Notes: generated from the letters alone by a model not told the origin. Positions 1 through 6,551 are shown, counted from the first letter of the stretch. The stretch is 7,439 bases of DNA from CAYSBA01 sp964429075 [NCBI: uncultured bacterium] (GCA_964429075.1 CAYSBA010000053.1:1-7439); one strand, 5' to 3'. A program made the numbers and translations.

Positions 1-1234
1 ATATATCATCGAGTACAGTCTCAACAACAGTATGTAATCTTCTTGCACCGATGTCCTCTTGAGATTCATTAAGTTTTACAGCGAGTTTAGCAATCTCTCT
101 TATTGCATCCTCTTTAAAAATCAAATCCACCTTTTCGGTCTTCAACAGTTCAATGTACTGCTTGATCAAAGAACCCTCTGTCTCAGTTAATATTTTAAAA
201 AAGGACTCTTCATCAAGGCTGTCCAGTTCTACCCTTATGGGGAAACGCCCCTGTAGCTCCGGTATTAGATCTGAAGGCTTGCTCATCGTAAATGCACCAG
301 CTGCAATAAATAAGATATGATCAGTCTTTATAGAGCCATATTTTGTCATAACAGTACAGCCCTCAATAAGGGGCAAAAGATCCCTCTGAACCCCTTCTCT
401 TGATACATCAGGTCCTGAGTGTGAACTGCTTCTTATGGCAACTTTATCTATTTCATCAATAAAGATTATCCCGTTGTTTTCTGCAAGTTCTATTGCCTCT
501 CTGCTGAGCTCTTCAATGTTTATCATACTCCCGAGTTGTTGATCTTCAAGTGTCTTTCTGGCATCTTTTACCCGCATCTTTTTTGTTTCAGTATGCTTGG
601 GTAGCAGATTCTCAAATAGGTTTGAAACAGCCATATCCATCTCTTCTATACCCATGTTCGAAAATATCTTAAGGCCTTTTAGTTTTGGACTGCTAATATC
701 AACATCAATGATAAAATCATCAAATCTACCCTCCCTCAGGAGGCGTTTTGCAATCATATTCTTATTATCACCATCTCGTGTCTCTGCATCTATAATCCCT
801 GTGGCCACCGGATTATTCATCAGCTTTTGAATAATCTTTTCTTCTGCAATCTTTTCTGCCTGTTTTCTTAGCTCTTTTTCCTTCTTCCTTCTCATTATAT
901 CCACAGCCACTTCTACAAGATCCCTGACCATAGAATCCACATCACGACCCACATATCCAACCTCTGTAAATTTTGTGGCCTCTACCTTTACCATTGGAGC
1001 ATTAACAAGCTTTGCAACCCGTCTTGCAATCTCTGTCTTACCAACTCCTGTAGGTCCTATGAGTAAGATATTCTTGGGGAATATCTCGTCTTTGATACTC
1101 TTTATAATCTGTTTTCGTCTCCAACGATTTCTTATGGCAATTGCTACAGCCTTCTTTGCTCTTTCCTGACCAATGATATATCTATCGAGTTCACCAACAA
1201 TCTCTCTTGGTGTTAAGCAGGTATTTTCATTCAT
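1..1234 (-). CDS. hslU: HslU (ClpY), AAA+ ATPase subunit of the HslUV protease, 3' end outside the window
   Basis: HslU is the hexameric cytoplasmic ATPase that unfolds substrates and threads them into the HslV peptidase. About 411 residues are visible and the frame stays open to position 1. Family members are about 440-460 residues, so roughly 30-50 C-terminal residues are missing. Visible motifs: Walker A GPTGVGKT (about 60-67), pore loop GYVG (93-96), Walker B FIDEID with D260/E261, an arginine-finger region LQGRFPIRVEL, and sensor-2 GARRLH with R398/R399. A long charged, helical insertion lies between Walker A and Walker B (about 110-240). This is the HslU I-domain; with no N-terminal zinc finger, it separates HslU from ClpX. 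The ATG at 1234 overlaps the hslV stop as ATGA and follows GAGGTGG at 7 bases. A second ATG 4 bases downstream is out of frame. No frameshift was seen on reading the whole frame. Confidence 0.97.
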   Translation of the reverse strand, partial: MNENTCLTPREIVGELDRYIIGQERAKKAVAIAIRNRWRRKQIIKSIKDEIFPKNILLIGPTGVGKTEIARRVAKLVNAPMVKVEATKFTEVGYVGRDVDSMVRDLVEVAVDIMRRKKEKELRKQAEKIAEEKIIQKLMNNPVATGIIDAETRDGDNKNMIAKRLLREGRFDDFIIDVDISSPKLKGLKIFSNMGIEEMDMAVSNLFENLLPKHTETKKMRVKDARKTLEDQQLGSMINIEELSREAIELAENNGIIFIDEIDKVAIRSSSHSGPDVSREGVQRDLLPLIEGCTVMTKYGSIKTDHILFIAAGAFTMSKPSDLIPELQGRFPIRVELDSLDEESFFKILTETEGSLIKQYIELLKTEKVDLIFKEDAIREIAKLAVKLNESQEDIGARRLHTVVETVLDDI

Positions 1235-1776
1235 AATTCCACCACCTCTATATTTTCGTTTGTATAAATGCAGATAGATGCAGCAATTTTCATTGCTTCT
1301 TCGACAATCCTTTTTGCACCCATTTTCGTGTGTTTAAGGAGCGCAGTTGCTGCAGCAACTGCATATGGGCCACCGGACCCAATTGCCATGACATCTCCAT
1401 CTGGTGCGATTACATCTCCATCACCAGAAACCAGAAGTATATTTTTTTTATCAGCTACAAGCATAAGTGCTTCTAAGTGTCTAAGCCTCTTGTCGGTCCT
1501 CCACTCCTTTGCAAGGGATATAGATGCCTTAAGGAGGTTACCAGCAGTATCTTTTAACTTCTCTTCAAAGAGTTCAAAGAGTGTTATTGCATCAGCGGTA
1601 CGGCCTGCAAAACCTGCAAGTACACTACCATTGTAAAGGGTTCTAATCTTGTGAGCACCCTTTTTTATTATTGTATCACCCATTGTTATCTGGCCATCTC
1701 CTGCCATTGCTACCTTGGATGATCTCTTTACAACAAGGATTGTTGTACCATAGCGTTTTTTATCTTCCATATTCAT
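1231..1776 (-). CDS. hslV: HslV (ClpQ), threonine peptidase subunit of the HslUV protease
   Basis: HslV is the proteasome-beta-like N-terminal-threonine peptidase that forms a double hexameric ring capped by HslU. The full-length protein is 181 residues, normal for the family. The catalytic nucleophile should be T11 in YGTTILVV, exposed after removal of a short propeptide. Counting from T11 as residue 1, the expected active-site residues are present: D27 (17) in AGDGQ, K43 (33) in AHK, and S134 (124) in GSGG. The ATG at 1776 overlaps the xerC stop as ATGA, but GAGGG (1778-1782) is only 1 base from it. The same GAGGG is 7 bases from the in-frame ATG at 1770. The ribosome may therefore use Met3 and make 179 residues; the mature enzyme would be the same either way. 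The stop overlaps the hslU start, so the two subunits are probably translated in step. Confidence 0.97.
   Translation of the reverse strand: MNMEDKKRYGTTILVVKRSSKVAMAGDGQITMGDTIIKKGAHKIRTLYNGSVLAGFAGRTADAITLFELFEEKLKDTAGNLLKASISLAKEWRTDKRLRHLEALMLVADKKNILLVSGDGDVIAPDGDVMAIGSGGPYAVAAATALLKHTKMGAKRIVEEAMKIAASICIYTNENIEVVEL
1242..1248 (-). promoter_or_regulatory. Ribosome binding site GAGGTGG for hslU
   Basis: GAGGTGG on the minus strand, inside the last codons of hslV, 7 bases before the ATG at 1234. It confirms that start, which overlaps the hslV TGA. It is the clearest Shine-Dalgarno in the window and contrasts with the absence of one before xerC and mrfA. Confidence 0.7.
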
Positions 1777-2654
1777 GCCCTCGGATGAGTTTTATCATAA
1801 ACCTGTTTAAGTCTCGAATAATCGAGTTTTGTATAGATCTGGGTGGTTGAAAGACTTACATGACCCAGAAGCTCCTGTATAAGCCTTATATCCATCCCCC
1901 TTTCAAGTAGATGGGTGGCGAAGGAGTGTCTGAATGTGTGGGGAGATATAGGCCTTGTAATACCATAGGCCTTAGCATATTTTGTTATTATTTTTCTGAG
2001 GTTACTATCTGTCATTGGGTTTCCTTTTTGGTTTAAAAAGAGTCTTTTTACCTTTGGATTGAAAAGAGGCCTTATCCCTAAATATTTCTTTAACCACCTT
2101 ATAGATTCTTTGCTTAGAAAGACAAGTCTCTCTTTCATACCCTTGCCAGTTATCCTGATTGTATCAGGCAGGTCTCTAACATCATCAACTGTCAAAGCAA
2201 GCATCTCACCCACTCTCATACCACTGCTGTACAAGATCTCAAGCATTGCCCTATCCCTGATTCCCTCCTTGGTACCGGTATCTATAGATTCAATAAGTCC
2301 TATGATCTCTTCAACCTTAAGATATGTAGGGAGCCTCTTTTCTATCTTTGGTCCTGATAAAAATTCAAACGGATTCTTACTACTTATGCCTCTTTTTTTA
2401 AGAAATTCATAAAATGATTTCATAGAACTCAGTTTTCTACCCATTGTTCTTGCACTATTTTTGGTCAGAAGGTGCGATAACCAGTGTCTTGCCATGTTTC
2501 TATCGAATGTTTCTATACTCTTTTTTTTTGATTTTAAATATACTAAAAATTCATCAAGGTCCTTTAAATAGGCCTCTACTGTGTTGGGCGAAAGCCCTCT
2601 CTCAAGGGCGAGATAGTTTTTATAAGAATCCAAAATATCCTGCAAGGCATTCAC
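1773..2654 (-). CDS. xerC: XerC-type tyrosine recombinase
   Basis: A 293-residue site-specific recombinase, the usual XerC/XerD length, which resolves chromosome dimers at dif in the cytoplasm near division. The N-terminal SAM-like core-binding domain spans about 1-90 (ALERGLSPNTVEAYLKDL). The catalytic domain follows with every expected residue: R147 (SSGMRVGE), K171 (GKGMKER), H239 and R242 (SPHTFRHSFATH), H265 (ELLGHVSLSTT) and nucleophile Y274 (TQIYTKLD). The ending VYDKTHPRA and the position directly before hslVU are typical of XerC (CodV in Bacillus), favouring XerC over XerD or a phage integrase. The start is GTG at 2654. An in-frame TAA lies only about 12 bases upstream, so no longer start is possible. 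No Shine-Dalgarno is visible and a promoter sits right against the start, so the message may be leaderless. A 9-A run encodes the SKKK stretch near residues 42-45. Confidence 0.95.
   Translation of the reverse strand: MNALQDILDSYKNYLALERGLSPNTVEAYLKDLDEFLVYLKSKKKSIETFDRNMARHWLSHLLTKNSARTMGRKLSSMKSFYEFLKKRGISSKNPFEFLSGPKIEKRLPTYLKVEEIIGLIESIDTGTKEGIRDRAMLEILYSSGMRVGEMLALTVDDVRDLPDTIRITGKGMKERLVFLSKESIRWLKKYLGIRPLFNPKVKRLFLNQKGNPMTDSNLRKIITKYAKAYGITRPISPHTFRHSFATHLLERGMDIRLIQELLGHVSLSTTQIYTKLDYSRLKQVYDKTHPRA
1778..1782 (-). promoter_or_regulatory. Ribosome binding site GAGGG for hslV
   Basis: GAGGG on the minus strand, inside the 3' end of xerC. It lies 1 base from the ATG at 1776 and 7 bases from the in-frame ATG at 1770. 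Normal spacing therefore favours initiation at 1770 (MEDKKRYGTT), two codons inside the longest frame. Confidence 0.55.
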
Positions 2655-2660
2655 AGAGTT

Positions 2661-2689
2661 ATTTTAACCATATCAATAATCTGAGTCAA
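2661..2689 (-). promoter_or_regulatory. Sigma-70 promoter for xerC-hslV-hslU, placed for a leaderless mRNA
   Basis: Read on the minus strand: -35 TTGACT (2684-2689), a 17-base spacer, and -10 TAAAAT (2661-2666). Each hexamer matches consensus at 5 of 6 positions. Six bases (AACTCT) separate the -10 from the GTG start of xerC, so the normal start point, 7 bases past the hexamer, falls on the G of GTG. No Shine-Dalgarno precedes that GTG. A leaderless transcript is an inference from spacing only. Confidence 0.6.
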
Positions 2690-2719
2690 ATCAGTACAGC
2701 AAAAAAATATCCTACTGTT

Positions 2720-2748
2720 TTGACATCTATGTATACATGCTCTATTAT
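2720..2748 (+). promoter_or_regulatory. Sigma-70 promoter for mrfA-mrfB, placed for a nearly leaderless mRNA
   Basis: A perfect -35 TTGACA (2720-2725), a 17-base spacer and -10 TATTAT (2743-2748, 5 of 6). The expected start point is about 2755, giving a leader of about 0-3 bases before the ATG at 2758. The bases before the ATG (GCATAATTA) contain no Shine-Dalgarno. The divergent arrangement leaves no upstream plus-strand gene to provide a longer leader, other than transcription antisense to xerC. Confidence 0.7.
2729..2738. repeat. 10-base perfect palindrome in the mrfA promoter spacer
   Basis: ATGTATACAT reads the same on both strands and lies entirely between the -35 and -10 of the mrfA promoter, where a bound repressor would block RNA polymerase. 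It does not extend further. No regulator family is recognised from the sequence. In AT-rich DNA a short palindrome can arise by chance. Confidence 0.35.
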
Positions 2749-2755
2749 GCATAAT
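2744..2755. repeat. 12-base perfect palindrome over the mrfA -10 and start point
   Basis: ATTATGCATAAT is a perfect palindrome covering most of the -10 hexamer and the predicted transcription start. Its centre lies 16 bases from the centre of the ATGTATACAT palindrome upstream. It could be an operator. Neither site matches the LexA boxes I can recall (CTGT-N8-ACAG or GAAC-N4-GTTC). Confidence 0.35.
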
Positions 2756-2757
2756 TA

Positions 2758-5193
2758 ATGAAAGGTATTGACTCAAGGATAGAAGATGCGATCTATTCAC
2801 TTAAGAAAGATCCGCTGATCCGTTCGGGCGGATTATCAATCAGGGTCCAGCCTCCAAGATCTGCAAGGGTCACGGAGATAGATATCTTGAGTGAACCCTT
2901 AAAAAGAGGCCTCATAAGGCTTGGTATAAAGAACCTTTTTTTACATCAGGCAGAAGCGATAAATAATATCCTCTCTGGGAAAAACACAACTATATCTACA
3001 CCCACTGCTTCTGGCAAAACTATATGTTATAATGTCCCTGTACTTGAAACACTTTCGCAAAAAAAGAGGTCAAAGGCATTATATATGTTCCCTACAAAGG
3101 CTCTATCTCAGGATCAGCGAGAGGCCTTTTACAGACTCAGGAATGCATGTGAATTAGATGCACTATGTGACATCTACGATGGGGATACTCCCCAGGAAAA
3201 AAGACGCAGGATAAGAGAGGGATGTGATGTTGTAATAACAAATCCAGACATGTTACATAGAGCAATCCTGCCCCATCATCCAAAGTGGGCAAAATTCTTT
3301 GCAGACTTAGATTATGTTGTTATCGATGAGATTCATACCTATACAGGTATATTCGGGAGTCATCTTGCTAACCTGATAAGGAGACTTAAAAGGATTGCAA
3401 GATTCTACAGTAGTAACCCTATCTTTGTAACCTGTTCTGCTACAATAGGGAATCCAAAAGAGATATCCGAAAACATCGTTGAAGCGGAGTTTGTCCTTGT
3501 AGACAAAAATGGTGCTCCAGAGGGTGCAAGGGTATATGCCTTTTTCATGCCACCCATAGTCGATTCTGTTACCGGTATAAGGGCAAGCTATCTTGTATGT
3601 GCCAGACGCTGTGCGAGGATACTGGTTGAAGGAGGACTGAAGGGAATAGTCTTTGTCAATTCTCGACTAAATGTTGAGGTACTAACACGCAGTCTCAAGG
3701 AGGAGTTTGAAAAGAGAGGTCTTGACCCAGAACGAATCAGGGGTTACCGAGGAGGATATCTGCCTGAGTCAAGGAGGGAGATTGAGAGGGCAATGAGAGA
3801 TAACGATATTGACTGCATAGTTAGCACAAATGCACTTGAGCTCGGGATTGATATAGGTTCACTCGATTTTTCTATCGCTGCCGGTTTCCCGGATTCTATC
3901 TCATCCCTTTTTCAACGATTCGGTAGGGCCGGAAGAAGACGCTCTGGTGCCCTCTGCCTTCTGATTGCAAGAAGTGATCCCCTCGATCAGTTTATGGTAC
4001 ACCAGAATGATTATCTCTTTAAAAAGGGGCCCGAAATTGCACTGGTAGATCCAGATAACATCTACGTACTTATGGATCATATCAGATGTGCGGTTTTTGA
4101 GCTGCCCTTCAGACAGAATGAAACCTTTGGAAGACTTGATATTGAGGACACTCATGCACTTCTTGATCATCTGTCTGAAGGCAGGGTTGTACACAGACAG
4201 GACAATACGTGGTATTGGGTAGGAGACAGATATCCTGCAGAGAAGGTTGACCTACGCAACATCCCTGGTGTGAACTACGTTGTATGTGTTCAGAGTCATA
4301 ACGGGAAAAGAAGGGTTATTGGTGAGGTTGATTACACCTCTGCAATGAATACCATCTATGAAGGTGCTATATATCTCGTTCAGGGTGAAACACACATAAT
4401 AACAAAGATAGATCACAGAGAAAGGATAGCCTATGCAGAAAAGGAAGATACCGATTACTTCACTGATGCTATTGTAAATTCTCGAATAGAGGTCCTCAGT
4501 ATAGACAACAAAAACGATCGGGATAATCTTTTGCTTGAGCTCGGTGATGTTTCTGTGTACAGTGAAGCTTCTGGTTACAAAAAGATTCGTTTTGATACTA
4601 GAGAAAATGTAGGGTATGGTGAGATAGACTGGCCTGCAATCGAATATCATACAAGATCTTTGATCCTTACTTTCCGTCCAGCTCTTTTTGAAGGCGCTGG
4701 TTTATCGCTTGCAGAGATACTCGATTGTCTTGAACGCTACAGATCAACCCTTCATGCAGCCTTCTGTCAGATTGCAATGTGTGCAAGACAGGATATTGGT
4801 AGTGTCCTTCAGGATAGAAGATTGAGCTGGAGGTTGATAAACACGCCATCATCGAGGGTTGTAACAGGCATATCTGCCTCTGCATTACTTAGGGATGATG
4901 TTGATGAATTTGAGCCAGCCATCTTTATCTACGATGCATATACAGGAGGCGTGGGTCTTGCTGACGGTGTATATCCGCTGGCAGCCAAGGTTGCTGAGGT
5001 AGCAACAAAGATGATTACAGGTTGCGACTGTCAAGATGGTTGTCCATCCTGTATTGGTCCACTACTTCAGGATACAAAGCTTACCTTCAGTGAAGATGGT
5101 CCCCTTTCTGGAGTCTTTGTGAAAAATGAGGGATTAAAAAAGAGAGTCAGCACAATAGCAGAGCTTGTAGAAAGTGGTATAAAGGGTGAGTAA
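2758..5193 (+). CDS. mrfA: MrfA (YprA) family DEAH-box DNA helicase with C-terminal zinc domain
   Basis: An 811-residue superfamily-2 helicase. B. subtilis MrfA, about 750 residues, acts with MrfB in repair of mitomycin C lesions; eukaryotic Hrq1 is a relative. Motifs in order: Walker A TPTASGKT (81-88, K87), FPTKALSQDQ (about 111-120), TNPDMLH (161-167), DEIH (190-193), SAT (227-229), RGYRGGYLP (about 328-336), STNALELGIDIG (356-367) and motif VI QRFGRAGRR (386-394). The C-terminal DUF1998/MZB region (about 640-768) carries IYDAYTGGVGLAD and a C-x-C-x3-C-x2-C site at C756, C758, C762 and C765, expected to bind zinc. The start is ATG at 2758, with no Shine-Dalgarno and a promoter immediately upstream. 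An in-frame TTG at 2887 has a GGAG-like site 8 bases before it but would remove conserved N-terminal residues. The gene overlaps mrfB by 8 bases. Family membership is very secure; the repair role is transferred from B. subtilis. Confidence 0.93.
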   Translation: MKGIDSRIEDAIYSLKKDPLIRSGGLSIRVQPPRSARVTEIDILSEPLKRGLIRLGIKNLFLHQAEAINNILSGKNTTISTPTASGKTICYNVPVLETLSQKKRSKALYMFPTKALSQDQREAFYRLRNACELDALCDIYDGDTPQEKRRRIREGCDVVITNPDMLHRAILPHHPKWAKFFADLDYVVIDEIHTYTGIFGSHLANLIRRLKRIARFYSSNPIFVTCSATIGNPKEISENIVEAEFVLVDKNGAPEGARVYAFFMPPIVDSVTGIRASYLVCARRCARILVEGGLKGIVFVNSRLNVEVLTRSLKEEFEKRGLDPERIRGYRGGYLPESRREIERAMRDNDIDCIVSTNALELGIDIGSLDFSIAAGFPDSISSLFQRFGRAGRRRSGALCLLIARSDPLDQFMVHQNDYLFKKGPEIALVDPDNIYVLMDHIRCAVFELPFRQNETFGRLDIEDTHALLDHLSEGRVVHRQDNTWYWVGDRYPAEKVDLRNIPGVNYVVCVQSHNGKRRVIGEVDYTSAMNTIYEGAIYLVQGETHIITKIDHRERIAYAEKEDTDYFTDAIVNSRIEVLSIDNKNDRDNLLLELGDVSVYSEASGYKKIRFDTRENVGYGEIDWPAIEYHTRSLILTFRPALFEGAGLSLAEILDCLERYRSTLHAAFCQIAMCARQDIGSVLQDRRLSWRLINTPSSRVVTGISASALLRDDVDEFEPAIFIYDAYTGGVGLADGVYPLAAKVAEVATKMITGCDCQDGCPSCIGPLLQDTKLTFSEDGPLSGVFVKNEGLKKRVSTIAELVESGIKGE

Positions 5194-6433
5194 GATCAAG
5201 GACAAATTGAGACTTTTGACCGAGAGTAGAGGTTCAGCAAAAAAGGATATTATAGATCGACTCAAGAGTGAAATTAAGGATATTGAGAGGTCATATGCCA
5301 GAAAACCTATAAAAAAGAGGACAGAGTTTATAAAAAGTATACCCTTTCTTGAAGGGACAGATGGTGTAAGGGTCTTGAGGAGTTATATTGCACCGGGTTC
5401 TGAGTGGTTTCATGAAGATATCTTAAGATTTAAAGATGTTGACCCACAGGAACTGGTTGTACTTGGCGTTGACAAAAGACTTAAAACTATAGACCCATCT
5501 AAGCTACTATTTCTTGATACAGAGACAACAGGACTTGCAGGTGGAAGTGGGACAGTTGCATTTCTAATAGGGGTAGGTAGATACACCGGAGATGGGGTAG
5601 TGATAGAACAGCTATTTCTCGATAAAAGGGGTGCAGAGGGAATCATGTTAGAATATCTGGAAAAAATTCTTTTTGAAGCAAGTGGTCTTGTTACCTTTAA
5701 CGGAAAGAGCTACGATGTAAGCAGCATACTCAGAAACAGAAGTATACTATTTTTAAAAAGAGATATCTTTGCAGATATCCCACACATTGACCTTTTACAC
5801 TCTGCAAGGAGAATCTATGGATACAGCCTTGATAGTGTATCACTGAAATCTCTTGAAAGAACAGTCCTTGCAATAGAGAGGGTTGAGGATATTGAATCGT
5901 CGCTGATCCCGCAGTTCTATAGAGATTATCTATTTTACGGCATGGATACACATATGAAGACAATCTTTGAACACAACCTGTGGGATGTACTATCAATGTT
6001 CAGACTCGCATATAGGATGTGTCTTGTTATAAGGGATCCCTGGAGTCACCCCAACGATATGGGTAGACTTAAGGTTGCAAAAATGAGGGAAAGGGTTGGA
6101 GATAGCGAGAGAAAGATAAAACTGTTGTATGACCTATTAGATTCTACCGATGATTTAGTAAGCTACAATGCCTATATGGACCTGGCAAAACACTACAAGC
6201 GAAAGAAAGAATATCAAAAAGCTGTAGAAATTTTGATAAAATGCACAGAGAGACATGGTAAAGAGATGAAGATATGTATTGAGATAGCAAAGATCTACGA
6301 ACACAACCTGAAAGATTTCAAAAAGGCATTATTATATACAGAATATGCACTGGATGATTGTCTTGACTTTATGTTAGAAGAGGAACTTATTCATAGAAAA
6401 GAACGACTTCTGAAAAAGATAAAAAGACTATAG
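5186..6433 (+). CDS. mrfB: MrfB (YprB) family DEDD 3'-5' exonuclease with TPR-like C-terminus
   Basis: A 415-residue RNase-H-like exonuclease, essentially the length of B. subtilis MrfB (about 413), the metal-dependent nuclease partner of MrfA. The acidic catalytic set is intact: D111 and E113 in LFLDTETTGL, D177 in FNGKSYD, and D267 in EHNLWDV with the nearby H263. The segment ERTVLAIERVEDI (about 224-236) is also typical of YprB. Residues about 325-390 form helical hairpins resembling two TPR repeats (NAYMDLAKHYKRKKEYQKA, then a second copy), probably for protein contact. The start is GTG at 5186 inside the end of mrfA, with no well-placed Shine-Dalgarno. Translation therefore probably depends on ribosomes finishing mrfA, giving coupled amounts of helicase and nuclease. 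The stop (TAG, 6431-6433) is 3 bases from a convergent tRNA gene, and no separate terminator is visible. Confidence 0.92.
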   Translation: MSKIKDKLRLLTESRGSAKKDIIDRLKSEIKDIERSYARKPIKKRTEFIKSIPFLEGTDGVRVLRSYIAPGSEWFHEDILRFKDVDPQELVVLGVDKRLKTIDPSKLLFLDTETTGLAGGSGTVAFLIGVGRYTGDGVVIEQLFLDKRGAEGIMLEYLEKILFEASGLVTFNGKSYDVSSILRNRSILFLKRDIFADIPHIDLLHSARRIYGYSLDSVSLKSLERTVLAIERVEDIESSLIPQFYRDYLFYGMDTHMKTIFEHNLWDVLSMFRLAYRMCLVIRDPWSHPNDMGRLKVAKMRERVGDSERKIKLLYDLLDSTDDLVSYNAYMDLAKHYKRKKEYQKAVEILIKCTERHGKEMKICIEIAKIYEHNLKDFKKALLYTEYALDDCLDFMLEEELIHRKERLLKKIKRL

Positions 6434-6436
6434 ACA

Positions 6437-6508
6437 AGCCAGGAGGGGGATTCGAACCCCCAACCCGCGCATTACGAATGCGCTGCTCTACCGTTGAGCC
6501 ATCCTGGC
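6437..6508 (-). tRNA. tRNA-Thr (anticodon CGT)
   Basis: The minus strand folds into a complete 72-base cloverleaf. The acceptor pairs GCCAGGA with TCCTGGC (7 of 7), followed by T8 and G9. The D-arm is GCTC/GAGC with loop AACGGTA. The anticodon stem GCGCA/TGCGC holds loop TTCGTAA, anticodon CGT, which reads ACG threonine codons. The variable loop is GGGTT, and the T-arm GGGGG/CCCCC has loop TTCGAAT. A15 can pair with T48. The discriminator base is T and no CCA is encoded (TTGTC follows the acceptor), so CCA must be added after transcription. The anticodon arm resembles that of E. coli tRNA-Thr(CGU). Confidence 0.96.
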
Positions 6509-6524
6509 ACAGAAATTGAGATTT

Positions 6525-6551
6525 ATTATAGTAAAGAAATATAAATTACAA
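6525..6551 (-). promoter_or_regulatory. Probable promoter of tRNA-Thr
   Basis: On the minus strand a perfect -10 TATAAT (6525-6530) lies 16 bases before the tRNA 5' end. TTGTAA (6546-6551, 4 of 6) is a possible -35 at a short 15-base spacing. The expected start gives a leader of about 10 bases for RNase P to remove. The promoter sits between the stop of the next gene upstream and the tRNA, so the tRNA can be transcribed on its own. Confidence 0.5.

Noticed and set aside
597-1169. Plus-strand open frames at 597-830 and 975-1169
   Set aside because: They lie opposite hslU, whose minus-strand frame is continuous and rich in family motifs. Their translations show no recognisable domain.
1-1234. 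ClpX as an alternative to HslU
   Set aside because: There is no N-terminal zinc-binding domain, a long I-domain insertion is present, and the gene is directly coupled to hslV.
1773-2654. Phage or integron integrase as the identity of the tyrosine recombinase, and an adjacent mobile element
   Set aside because: The length, the HPRA-type ending and the coupling to hslVU fit housekeeping XerC. No attachment-site repeats or phage genes are visible, including around the tRNA.
1268-2758. Plus-strand open frames opposite hslV and xerC
   Set aside because: The minus-strand genes carry complete catalytic sets, so these frames are antisense shadows. The last one crosses the divergent promoter region and has no start signal.
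3901-5996. Minus-strand open frames within mrfA and mrfB
   Set aside because: They are antisense to motif-rich, intact coding sequence and show no Shine-Dalgarno or known domain.
6434-6436. A tRNA-embedded attachment site or integrated element at tRNA-Thr
   Set aside because: No duplicate of the tRNA 3' end is seen elsewhere in the window, and the neighbouring genes are housekeeping or repair genes.
6437-6508. A plus-strand tRNA with anticodon ACG
   Set aside because: The anticodon arm is nearly symmetric, so the plus strand shows ACG in the loop. However, T8, the D-arm with its GG and the T-loop TTCGAAT are in the right places only on the minus strand.
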